From the NCBI GenBank assembly GCA_050246015.1, contig JBFWWU010000003.1, positions 124,001-188,000 on the forward strand: 64,000 nucleotides of DNA, read 5' to 3'. This document shows, piece after piece, positions 16,400 through 23,743 of the stretch (positions within the stretch are counted from its first letter, which is position 1; each line of letters opens with the position of its first letter). The stretch is from JTS-AC122 sp050246015 (GTDB lineage Bacteria; Planctomycetota; Phycisphaerae; Phycisphaerales; UBA1924). The position numbers were made by a program, and so were the translations under genes. Under the pieces are notes generated by a model. The model made no database searches and was not told where the DNA came from. It was given only the letters and a program-made list of their open reading frames with translations.

Positions 16400-17497
16400 G
16401 TGATTGTGAATCAAACAGCCTTGGCCGGGCTCGCGGCGGCGGCCTGCTTTCTCATCGGAACCGGGACGGCCGGTGCGCAGCCGGGCTCGCCGCCCAACTA
16501 CGACTTCGCTTGGCACACGATCGGCGCGCCAGGAAACCGTCCCGCAAGCCAGACCGAAGCACCGTTTTTTTTCCCGCCGTTCAGCACGCCGGCCCTCGTT
16601 GTCGGCGCGGTGAACTACGAGTACCGCCTCTCGCGCACCGAAGTAGACGTGACGCAGTGGTTCGAGTTCGTGCAGGCGTATGCGCCGTACTGGCAGGGCT
16701 CGCGCCTCGACTCTGCGTTCACAAGCCAGTGGATTGTGCCCACATCGCTCGATCCGGGTCAACCGCCGGGGTATCAGATTCTGCCGGGGGCGGCGCACCT
16801 GCCGGCGGACGTCGGTTGGCGCCTCGCCGCGCGGTACTGCAACTGGCTTGAGAACGACAAGCGCCTCGATCAAGCCGCGTTCGAGAACGGCGTGTACGAC
16901 ACATCCACGTTCTTCACGAACCCCGACGGCACGATCACCGACCAGCCGACGCATCACCCCGGTGCGCGCTTCTGGATTCCGACGGTTGACGAGTGGATCA
17001 AGGGGATGTACTACGACCCGCACCGGTACGGGCCGGGGCAGGAGGGGTACTGGCTATACCCCGACGGCGGGAACGAGCCGCTGATCAGCGGGTATCCAGA
17101 GAACGGTGGCGAGACCAGCGCGGGCCTGCGCCTGGGCGACCCGGGCGCGCGGTGGCTCGACGTGGGTTCGTACCCAGATGTTCAAAGCCCGTGGGGGTTG
17201 CTCGATGGATCGGGGGGGGAGGATGAGTGGTTAGAGAACATTGTGAACCCGTTTGAGCGAGGTCAAAAAGGTAGCCAACAGTTTGGGTCAGATTCGAATA
17301 TCGTCGACAGGCTTGATTGGTTGGCGTCGGGTTTTCCCCAAGTTGGCGGAACAGGTTTTCGAGTGGCATCTTGCGTACCGTCTCCCTGCAGCATTGTCGT
17401 CGTAGGGTTTGGGTATCTTCTGACTCACAGGAGAACAAGATGCTCAAGGCAGGTGGCCCCGAACGCTCCTGAATGTGCCACCGATCGCGGCTTTTGA
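16400..17497 (+). CDS. Secreted SUMF1/FGE-fold protein with a PEP-CTERM-like tail
   Basis: A 365-residue secreted protein with a signal peptide (hydrophobic stretch ending around TGTAGAQ) and a formylglycine-generating-enzyme-like (SUMF1) domain. Visible marks are YEYRLSRTEVDVTQWFEFV, GWRLAARYCNWLEN, FWIPTVDEWIKGMYYDP and GGTGFRVASC. The cysteine pair needed for real sulfatase-activating enzymes is not evident, so it is probably a non-catalytic member. The C-terminus (VPSPCSIVVVGFGYLL, then a basic HRRTR cluster) resembles a PEP-CTERM sorting signal. The start is GTG with GAAAGG upstream; a second GTG two codons later is possible. The stop codon sits in the loop of the second palindrome. Confidence 0.72.
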   Translation: MIVNQTALAGLAAAACFLIGTGTAGAQPGSPPNYDFAWHTIGAPGNRPASQTEAPFFFPPFSTPALVVGAVNYEYRLSRTEVDVTQWFEFVQAYAPYWQGSRLDSAFTSQWIVPTSLDPGQPPGYQILPGAAHLPADVGWRLAARYCNWLENDKRLDQAAFENGVYDTSTFFTNPDGTITDQPTHHPGARFWIPTVDEWIKGMYYDPHRYGPGQEGYWLYPDGGNEPLISGYPENGGETSAGLRLGDPGARWLDVGSYPDVQSPWGLLDGSGGEDEWLENIVNPFERGQKGSQQFGSDSNIVDRLDWLASGFPQVGGTGFRVASCVPSPCSIVVVGFGYLLTHRRTRCSRQVAPNAPECATDRGF

Positions 17498-17507
17498 GCG
17501 ATCGGTG
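17479..17507. repeat. Palindromic hairpin over the SUMF1 stop codon
   Basis: A perfect 10-base stem (CACCGATCGC and its complement) with a nine-base loop holding the TGA stop of the SUMF1 gene. The same stem occurs at 16286-16314. It could act as a bidirectional transcript end between this gene and the convergent kelch gene, though no strong T-run follows. Confidence 0.8.
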
Positions 17508-17534
17508 TCTTGGCTTTGGCCGATGACTCGCTCC

Positions 17535-18698
17535 TCACGGGCAGCCGGCAAGAAACGCCGCGAGGAAGTCGAAGAAGTCCTGCGAGTTGATCACGCAGTC
17601 ACGATTGAAGTCGGCGGGGCAGGGGACCTCGGGGCAGTTGGGGCAGGTGGTTGTGGTGAAGAACGCCGTGAGGTAGTCGAAGAAATCGCGTGAATCGAAG
17701 AATCCGTCGCGGTTGAAGTCTGTCGGCCCGGTTGATGGCAGGACCCACGTGTCGCTTTGGGGTGTTCCGCCTACGAACCCGCCGAAGATGATCATCTCTG
17801 CGCGCGCCGAGTCGTATGCTGCGGCGTGGGCCAGCCGTCCGGGCGGTCCGTCTGCCAGGCGCAGCGTCCACGTCGTCCCGTCCCACTCCCACGTGTCGTG
17901 GAACTGGACGTCCATGCCGCCAGAGCGTCCGAAGCCACCAAAGAGGACGCAGCGGTGGCGCCGGGAGTCGTGCACCATCGTGCCACTGCGCCGCGCGATC
18001 GGGCCGGTGGATGCAACCTGTGTCCAGGTCGCTCCATCCCACTCCCAGGTGTCTCTAAAATAGGCGAACTGCCCGTCGGTGCCTCCGAACATGACGACAC
18101 GTTGGCGTGCCTCGTCGTAGGCCATGTAGTGACCACCGCGCGTGCTTGGTCCTGTCGTCGCGACCTGCGTCCATACCGAGCCGTCGTAGATCCATGTCGC
18201 GTTGCCAACAGAAGCAGGCAGTCCGCCAAAGAGCACGCACACATGTCGCGCTGCGTCATATGCGAAGCCGGCCACCGCGCGGGGGGATGGGCCTGCAACG
18301 GGTATCTGTGTCCATGCTTCGCCATCCCATTCCCAGGTGTCATTGAGTGGTGTAACCAGGTTGGCCGAGCCGCCAAAGAGCACTATCCTGTTCCGCGTTA
18401 TGTCGTATGTTAATCCCATCGCAGATCGCGGCGGCGGGCGACCACCGATTGGCTTTAATAGTGTCCACGATTGGCGCACGAACGACCATGACTCGCTACT
18501 ATCTTGCCCATTCTCCCTTCCTCCAAACAGCAGTGCGTACGAGTTTTCGGCATCAAAGCACATCTCGCTTTCATTGCGAGGCGATGGTCCCGCGGACGCA
18601 ACTATCTCCCATATTGTATCGCATTGTGCATTCGTCGCGGAATAAGAGAACGCGATGAAGAGAAGCGCAGTGCTGAGTTGTTTGGAGGCTAGCGTCAT
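17535..18698 (-). CDS. Secreted kelch-repeat protein with a GC-type dockerin-like tail
   Basis: A 387-residue secreted protein. A signal peptide (first ~24 residues, ending ATNAQ) is followed by six kelch-type repeats, each with a hydrophobic run and FGG (for example IVLFGG, VVMFGG, MIIFGG) and often DTWEWDG plus WTQV. This suggests a six-bladed beta-propeller. The C-terminal ~60 residues hold two calcium-binding-like repeats (DFNRDGFFDSRDFFDYL and DFNRDCVINSQDFFDFL) and end in Gly-Cys-Pro, as in planctomycete GC-type dockerin-like domains, which are thought to act in surface attachment. Codon use is less G+C-rich than in the surrounding housekeeping genes. Confidence 0.82.
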   Translation of the reverse strand: MTLASKQLSTALLFIAFSYSATNAQCDTIWEIVASAGPSPRNESEMCFDAENSYALLFGGRENGQDSSESWSFVRQSWTLLKPIGGRPPPRSAMGLTYDITRNRIVLFGGSANLVTPLNDTWEWDGEAWTQIPVAGPSPRAVAGFAYDAARHVCVLFGGLPASVGNATWIYDGSVWTQVATTGPSTRGGHYMAYDEARQRVVMFGGTDGQFAYFRDTWEWDGATWTQVASTGPIARRSGTMVHDSRRHRCVLFGGFGRSGGMDVQFHDTWEWDGTTWTLRLADGPPGRLAHAAAYDSARAEMIIFGGFVGGTPQSDTWVLPSTGPTDFNRDGFFDSRDFFDYLTAFFTTTTCPNCPEVPCPADFNRDCVINSQDFFDFLAAFLAGCP

Positions 18699-18708
18699 TG
18701 GGGGCTCT

Positions 18709-20118
18709 CTACGGCAAGAAATCCAGCGCTACCAGCGCCGATTTCATTTGGGCTTCTGTTTGTGTCGTATCGTCGATGATCTTTCCGCCGATCGTTCGGA
18801 ACTCTCGGACAGTGCTGGCGACAGTGTCCCGGCATTGCAGTTCGGTCAGCGCGGAATTGAACGAAACCCCGCCTGTACCAATTTGCGTGGCAGTCTGCAC
18901 CCTTCCACCGGCCAGCGATCCGACGATCGTTAGCTTCTGAGTCGAGGATGAATAGGCCAAGCCCAGGAGCAACGCGGAATCACGCACCCAATACCAGCCG
19001 TTGATGACGAAGGTGCGAGCATCGCCGTTGTAGGCGACGATGATGAGTAGTCTTCGCTGCTGCGTGTCGGCGATGATCCGGATGTGGTTGGTGGAGTTGC
19101 CGTAGAGCGTGTACAGTGTGTAGTTGTCAAGCGGGTAGAAACACTGGTCCCATGTCGCGTCTCCAACCATGCCCGCGAGGAAGAGGGTCCAGTTGTTCTG
19201 GATCGAGAAGCCAACAACCTTGGCGTCCTCGTCGGCGGATGAACCAGAAGCGTGGGGAGGAAGCGGATAGCCGGGCACCGCCGTGTCCTCGCCCGCAAAC
19301 TCCGGAGCCAGGTAGTAGCGCTGGGCGTCTTGAACCGAATTGCCGGCGTCGGTTGAATAGAGAGTTGTTCTTAAGAAGGCAAAAATGTTCTCCGGAAGTA
19401 GATATGCATTTGAACACACAACGGGTGTCCAACGATTCCGAGACGCAAGTTGAAGTTGGAAGCCAGCGGGCATGTCGGGTTCCACTCCGGACGACCACTG
19501 CGATACGAAGCCGGTAGTCTTGCTGCGCTGCAATTCATGTCCGGTCGCATCCAAGATCCACGTCCGCAAGCAACGCTGAAGGGCTTGGTTGGCGCTTCTC
19601 GTAAATGCTGGAGACGCCATGTCCCCACCCACCCGATCCACCACGAACTGACCGATCGCGCTGTCTACGATCTCATCATCCACGGAGCGTGGAGTTCCCT
19701 TCACCAGCAAGATTCGATTGATGCGCGTGGGAGGTGGCGGCGAAATCACCGACATCGTGTCGGGGTCCACAAAGTTCCCGCTCGTATCACGGTCGATGGT
19801 GATCAGGTCGTGGCCGTTTCCGTAGGATCCAGCATCGAAGCTGTCCTTCACAAAGTTCTGACCGCCGGAGCCGACCAGCAGCGGGCGGCACGTCACCACC
19901 CGTGCGGGCTTGGGGAATCTGAAGAGGCGGACGGCGTCCGTCTGACCGGGCTGGGTCTCCATGTAAATGGAATCGCCGACGATGAGGCCGCGCGCTACGC
20001 CTTCGTCGCCGCGTTGGATCATGCACCACGAATCCGCGCCGCCAGTCGGAGAATAGATGACTCGTTGCCAACCGGGTTCGCTGAACTCGGCGATGTAGTT
20101 GTCGTACGTCGTGATCAT
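18709..20118 (-). CDS. Hypothetical protein, 469 aa
   Basis: I do not recognise this protein. It starts MITTYDNYIAEFSEPGW, has no signal peptide or membrane segment, and looks rich in beta-strand, with many Thr, Ser and Gly residues and aromatic repeats such as NNWTLFLAGMVGDATWDQ. The longer frame upstream is rejected because it is Arg/Ser-rich antisense-like sequence. Composition is clearly lower in G+C than neighbouring metabolic genes. A 122-residue unknown lies 13 bases upstream in the same strand, so the two are probably one unit. A phage-tail-like or surface-structural role is possible but unproven. Confidence 0.55.
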   Translation of the reverse strand: MITTYDNYIAEFSEPGWQRVIYSPTGGADSWCMIQRGDEGVARGLIVGDSIYMETQPGQTDAVRLFRFPKPARVVTCRPLLVGSGGQNFVKDSFDAGSYGNGHDLITIDRDTSGNFVDPDTMSVISPPPPTRINRILLVKGTPRSVDDEIVDSAIGQFVVDRVGGDMASPAFTRSANQALQRCLRTWILDATGHELQRSKTTGFVSQWSSGVEPDMPAGFQLQLASRNRWTPVVCSNAYLLPENIFAFLRTTLYSTDAGNSVQDAQRYYLAPEFAGEDTAVPGYPLPPHASGSSADEDAKVVGFSIQNNWTLFLAGMVGDATWDQCFYPLDNYTLYTLYGNSTNHIRIIADTQQRRLLIIVAYNGDARTFVINGWYWVRDSALLLGLAYSSSTQKLTIVGSLAGGRVQTATQIGTGGVSFNSALTELQCRDTVASTVREFRTIGGKIIDDTTQTEAQMKSALVALDFLP

Positions 20119-20131
20119 CGGCGCACCCCGC

Positions 20132-20500
20132 TCAGGAGCGGGGCACTTTGATGATGAACGCGGAGGGCTTGAAGATCCCCTTGAACGACATCGAACTCTG
20201 CACGCCGAAGACGTGATCGAGCCGCGCCTTGCCGGCGGAGTCGATCGTGAGTTTCGTGATCGCGTCCGAGGTCTGGTCGGAGCCGACCAGCAGCGCCGCC
20301 TCATCCGAGCGGGAGGTGAGAATGTCCTTCGGGTCGGCGGAAGCCGCGGCGACCGCCACGGTACGGTCGTACCGCTTGTCGTTGTTGCCGGAGATCTCGT
20401 TCCCCCCGTAGTCGCACGTGGGAACGCCGCGCGTGAAGGTCATGCTCAGGCCGCCGGTGTACGACTCAGTACCGTCATAGAAGAACGTCTGTGTTGCCAT
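20132..20500 (-). CDS. Hypothetical protein, 122 aa
   Basis: Unrecognised small protein beginning MATQTFFYDGTESYTGG. It is a beta-rich, Ser/Thr/Asp-rich soluble chain ending GIFKPSAFIIKVPRS, with no cysteine pair, signal peptide or helix. The ATG is supported by a strong purine-rich site (GGGGGGAGCGGGAC) just upstream. It forms a two-gene unit with the 469-residue unknown that follows. The chain would suit a small structural or tube-like subunit, but that is a guess from composition only. Confidence 0.55.
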   Translation of the reverse strand: MATQTFFYDGTESYTGGLSMTFTRGVPTCDYGGNEISGNNDKRYDRTVAVAAASADPKDILTSRSDEAALLVGSDQTSDAITKLTIDSAGKARLDHVFGVQSSMSFKGIFKPSAFIIKVPRS

Positions 20501-20710
20501 GTCCCGCTCCCCCCCTTTGGGGCCTAGAGGCCTGCCAGCCCGGCTGGACGCCCAGGCGCCACATCTTCTACGCAAATCTACCACGCGGCGTTGAAGGTGC
20601 AAGCGGATCGCGGGCGTTTGCTTTTCCGCCCTCGATACCCGACCTTTGCCGATATCCTTCCCACTCGGCGCTTCCACTCCCGCGCCCGCCCACTTCGCCC
20701 GCCCATTTGC

Positions 20711-21919
20711 ATGAGCACCAGGCACGATCGAACACTGCTGGACCTCGCGGCCCGAGCCGCTCTGCGCGCCCGCGGCGACGTGGAGCCGAATCCACTCGTC
20801 GGCGCGCTCATCGTCCGTGAAGGCGCACCATCATCCGCACCTACGGATCGCAAACCCAGACTGCACGTCATTGGGATCGGGCATCATCGGCGCTACGGCG
20901 GCCCGCACGCCGAGGTCGAAGCCATCAACAACTGCCTGGCCCGCGGGGACTCCCCGCGCGGGTGCACGATGTACGTCACCCTCGAACCCTGCAACCACAC
21001 CGGGAAGACGCCCCCCTGCACCAAGGCCATCATCGATGCCGGCATCGCGCGCGTCGTCATCGCGCGCCGCGACCCGAACCCCATCGCCGAAGGCGGCGCG
21101 GCGGCGCTTCAGCGCGCCGGGGTCGAGGTGCGCTGGTCCTCGGCGAGCAAGATGGCGCTGTGGATCAGCGAGCCGTTCATCAAGCGGATGCTCACCGGCC
21201 TGCCGTGGGTCATCGCCAAGTGGGCCCAGACGATCGACGGGCGGATCGCGACCCGCGAGAACGACTCGAAGTGGATTTCCGGCGAGGTCTCACGCCGCCG
21301 GGTTCATCGCCTGCGCGCCTGCGTCGATGCGGTAATGACCGCCGAGGGGACCGTCCTGGCGGACAACCCGCTGCTGACGGCGCGCGACGTCGCGCGGGTG
21401 CGTCGCGTCGCGCGCCGCGTGGTGATCTCGCGCGACCTTGACGTGCTGATGAACGCGCGCCTCATCACCACCGCCGCGCAGTTCCCAACGACTTTTTTCT
21501 GTCAGAACGCCGCGTTCCGCGAGAAGACCCTCTACCGCGAGCATCTATCCAAACAGGGCGTCGAGATCGTCCCGCTCCCGCTGCTCCCCAACTCCAACCG
21601 GCTCGACCTCCGCGCGGCGCTGAAGCACCTCGCCGAGAAGCACGGCGCGTCCACCGTCCTGGTGGAATCGGGCCCGCGGCTGCTGGGCAGCCTGTTCGAT
21701 CAGGACCTCATCGACGAGGCCCACGTCTATATCGCGCCCAAACTCCTGGGCGACGCCGAGGCCCTTCCGGCCGTCACGGGGTTCCTCGCCAGATCGATGA
21801 ATGATGCACTCCCGCTGCGCCTGCTCCACGCCAAGCGCTCCGGCGACGACATGCTGCACGTCTATTCCCGCGCCGCCACCGCCATGACACCGGGCTCCCC
21901 CATCACCCCGGCCCGTTAG
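20711..21919 (+). CDS. ribD: Bifunctional riboflavin biosynthesis deaminase/reductase
   Basis: Carries out the second and third steps of riboflavin synthesis. The N-terminal deaminase domain has the zinc motif HAEVEAINNCL with the downstream LEPCNHTGKTPPC. The C-terminal reductase domain shows WAQTIDGRIATRENDSKWIS, GTVLADNPLLTARD and VESGPRLLGS. About 402 aa, slightly longer than usual. The ATG at 20711 begins the family homology. No FMN-riboswitch pattern is visible upstream. The 3' end overlaps the convergent next gene by 17 bases. Confidence 0.94.
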   Translation: MSTRHDRTLLDLAARAALRARGDVEPNPLVGALIVREGAPSSAPTDRKPRLHVIGIGHHRRYGGPHAEVEAINNCLARGDSPRGCTMYVTLEPCNHTGKTPPCTKAIIDAGIARVVIARRDPNPIAEGGAAALQRAGVEVRWSSASKMALWISEPFIKRMLTGLPWVIAKWAQTIDGRIATRENDSKWISGEVSRRRVHRLRACVDAVMTAEGTVLADNPLLTARDVARVRRVARRVVISRDLDVLMNARLITTAAQFPTTFFCQNAAFREKTLYREHLSKQGVEIVPLPLLPNSNRLDLRAALKHLAEKHGASTVLVESGPRLLGSLFDQDLIDEAHVYIAPKLLGDAEALPAVTGFLARSMNDALPLRLLHAKRSGDDMLHVYSRAATAMTPGSPITPAR

Positions 21920-22790
21920 CCGGCTTCCCCGTCGCCGGTTCCTGCCCGCGCAGGTGCCGTGTCATGTCCCGCATGAACTTCGCCGAGCGTCCGCGCTGCA
22001 CCGGGTCGGCCACGTCTCCGTTCGGATCGTGGATGAACTCAAAGAAGCGTGCCGCCCGCTCCGCGGTCATCCGGCTCTTGTCTTCTCGCAGTTTCGCTTC
22101 GTCGCGCTTGGCCTGCTGCTTGATCGCCGCCAATCGCTCATCGTCCTTGGTGGGTAGCGGGCTCTTCTCCCCCGCGATGTCCTCCATGAGGTGCGTGAAC
22201 TCGATGATCGAATCATCCAGGAATCGCGGCGCATCGCTCGGCGGCACCGACGAGTATCGCTGGGCAAAGTCGTCGACCATGTCCGCCGCCAGTTTCTTCA
22301 CGTTCTTCTCGATCTGCTTGCGCATCTCGTTCTTGATGCTCGCCGCGAACGCCGCCATGATCGGTGCGTCGTCCTCCGACATCGATTTCATCCGAGCCAC
22401 AAGTTCCTTGAGCAGCCTCAGCCGCTCCTGCAGCGGCAACTTGTTGAAGTCGTCCGTCAGCAGCGTGAACTCCAGCACCTCGCCGAGATCATCGTTCGAG
22501 AAATCCGGCTGCGGCCGCGGAAACAGCGTCACCCCCGCCCAGATCCCCACGAGGATCACCCCCAGCACCGTCCCCAGGCCCGCGATCCGTCTGGGCCACT
22601 TCATCCGCGGCTCGTTCCGGAAGGCCCCCCACCACCGCCGAAGCGTCTCCTGCGCCGGCGCCGCCGACTTCGCCGCCGGCGCCGCCGGCGCCTCAAGATC
22701 GGGCGTCAGCAGCGATTCCATCTTCGGAGCGCCCGTCTCATTCGTCGTCGGCACGATCGGCACCTTCTTCCCTGTGACATCACTGGTCAA
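21903..22790 (-). CDS. Hypothetical membrane-anchored protein
   Basis: A 295-residue protein of unknown function. An Ala/Pro-rich N-terminal segment precedes one membrane helix (about residues 70-90, GLGTVLGVILVGIWAGVTLF). A mostly helical, charged domain follows (about 95-280), rich in Lys, Arg, Asp and Glu, with repeated phrases like LQERLRLLKELVARMKSM that could form a coiled coil. Probably the C-terminal domain is outside the cytoplasm, but topology is not certain. It follows the pseudopilin gene on the same strand and may share a transcript with it. A TAGATT element lies eight bases before the ATG. Confidence 0.6.
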   Translation of the reverse strand: MTSDVTGKKVPIVPTTNETGAPKMESLLTPDLEAPAAPAAKSAAPAQETLRRWWGAFRNEPRMKWPRRIAGLGTVLGVILVGIWAGVTLFPRPQPDFSNDDLGEVLEFTLLTDDFNKLPLQERLRLLKELVARMKSMSEDDAPIMAAFAASIKNEMRKQIEKNVKKLAADMVDDFAQRYSSVPPSDAPRFLDDSIIEFTHLMEDIAGEKSPLPTKDDERLAAIKQQAKRDEAKLREDKSRMTAERAARFFEFIHDPNGDVADPVQRGRSAKFMRDMTRHLRGQEPATGKPANGPG

Positions 22791-22832
22791 TCTACGCCCG
22801 CGCGGCTCACGCCCACGTCTCGCTCCGCCCGT

Positions 22833-23540
22833 TCACGGCCCATCCGAAAAGTTCGTCGGATCAATCTCGAGCCAGTCCGCTCGCCAGTCCCCAAAGTACA
22901 AGCCGTTCTGGTCGTACGCCCCCTGCTCCAGGTTTCCGTTCGCGTCCAAGCGATATTTCTTCGGTCTCCCGGGATGCCACGGGTTCGCGTCCGCCAGGAC
23001 CGGGAAATCCGGGTTGAACTCGTAGAACTTGGTCACGGTCGCCGCGGGATTCCGATCCCCGCGGAAGATCTCGCGCGCCACCATCAGCGCTCCGGGCCAG
23101 TATTCGTAACTGAACCCCGTCTCCTGACCCACGCCGTCCACATCCGATGGACAGACATACGGCGCGGTCACGATCAGCACGCCGTTCTCGTCGTACCTCG
23201 GCGGCTCCACATCCATATACCCCCCAAGCACTTCCAGCAACTGCGGATCGTTGGGATTCTGCGGAAACTGCTGATTGTGAAACGGCAGCACGTACGGCAG
23301 CAGATCTCTGTTCGCCGTCCGATAGAGTTCGAACGCCGTGCCGAACCCCTTCAGGTTCGTCAGGCATTGCAGCCGCTTCGATGTCTCTCTAGCCTTGCCC
23401 AGCGCCGGCACCAGGATGCTCACCATCACCCCGATGATCGCGATCACGACCAGCAGTTCGATCAGCGTGAATGCCACGCAACGCTCCGCGCCGCGGGGCC
23501 CCTCCAAACAACCAACCCGTCCAACTCGCGACCGGCCCAT
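22833..23540 (-). CDS. Prepilin-type (type II secretion-like) protein
   Basis: A 235-residue pseudopilin. After a short basic leader comes the class III signal core CVAFTLIELLVVIAIIGVMV, with the conserved glutamate at position +5 and the N-terminal hydrophobic helix. A globular domain follows, with PYVCPSDVDG and a C-terminal WLEIDPTNFSD. This is the large-pseudopilin style common in planctomycetes, where many such proteins exist per genome; the exact partner machinery is not in this window. The ATG at 23540 is chosen because GGAGGA lies upstream and the leader length then fits prepilin peptidase substrates. Confidence 0.82.
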   Translation of the reverse strand: MGRSRVGRVGCLEGPRGAERCVAFTLIELLVVIAIIGVMVSILVPALGKARETSKRLQCLTNLKGFGTAFELYRTANRDLLPYVLPFHNQQFPQNPNDPQLLEVLGGYMDVEPPRYDENGVLIVTAPYVCPSDVDGVGQETGFSYEYWPGALMVAREIFRGDRNPAATVTKFYEFNPDFPVLADANPWHPGRPKKYRLDANGNLEQGAYDQNGLYFGDWRADWLEIDPTNFSDGP

Positions 23541-23743
23541 GAGCGCTGTTCCTCCAAGCCCGCACCGCCACCGTCCCGTGACAAGTCTTGCCCACGCTCC
23601 CCTCCCGTGCCAGTTGTAGTTTATCGACCGCTCCCCAGTTGCGGATTCAGCCACTCATTCTTGCGGCTTGGTGGCGAAGATCTCTACCAACCAAAACCCC
23701 ACTCGTTCCCGCTCTCTCGGCACGCCACTCGACCTGGCAAGCC

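Noticed and set aside
16286..17507. Reading the paired palindromes as inverted repeats of an insertion sequence
   Set aside because: The gene between them is a SUMF1-fold secreted protein, not a transposase; each element is a palindrome on its own and no target duplication was noticed.
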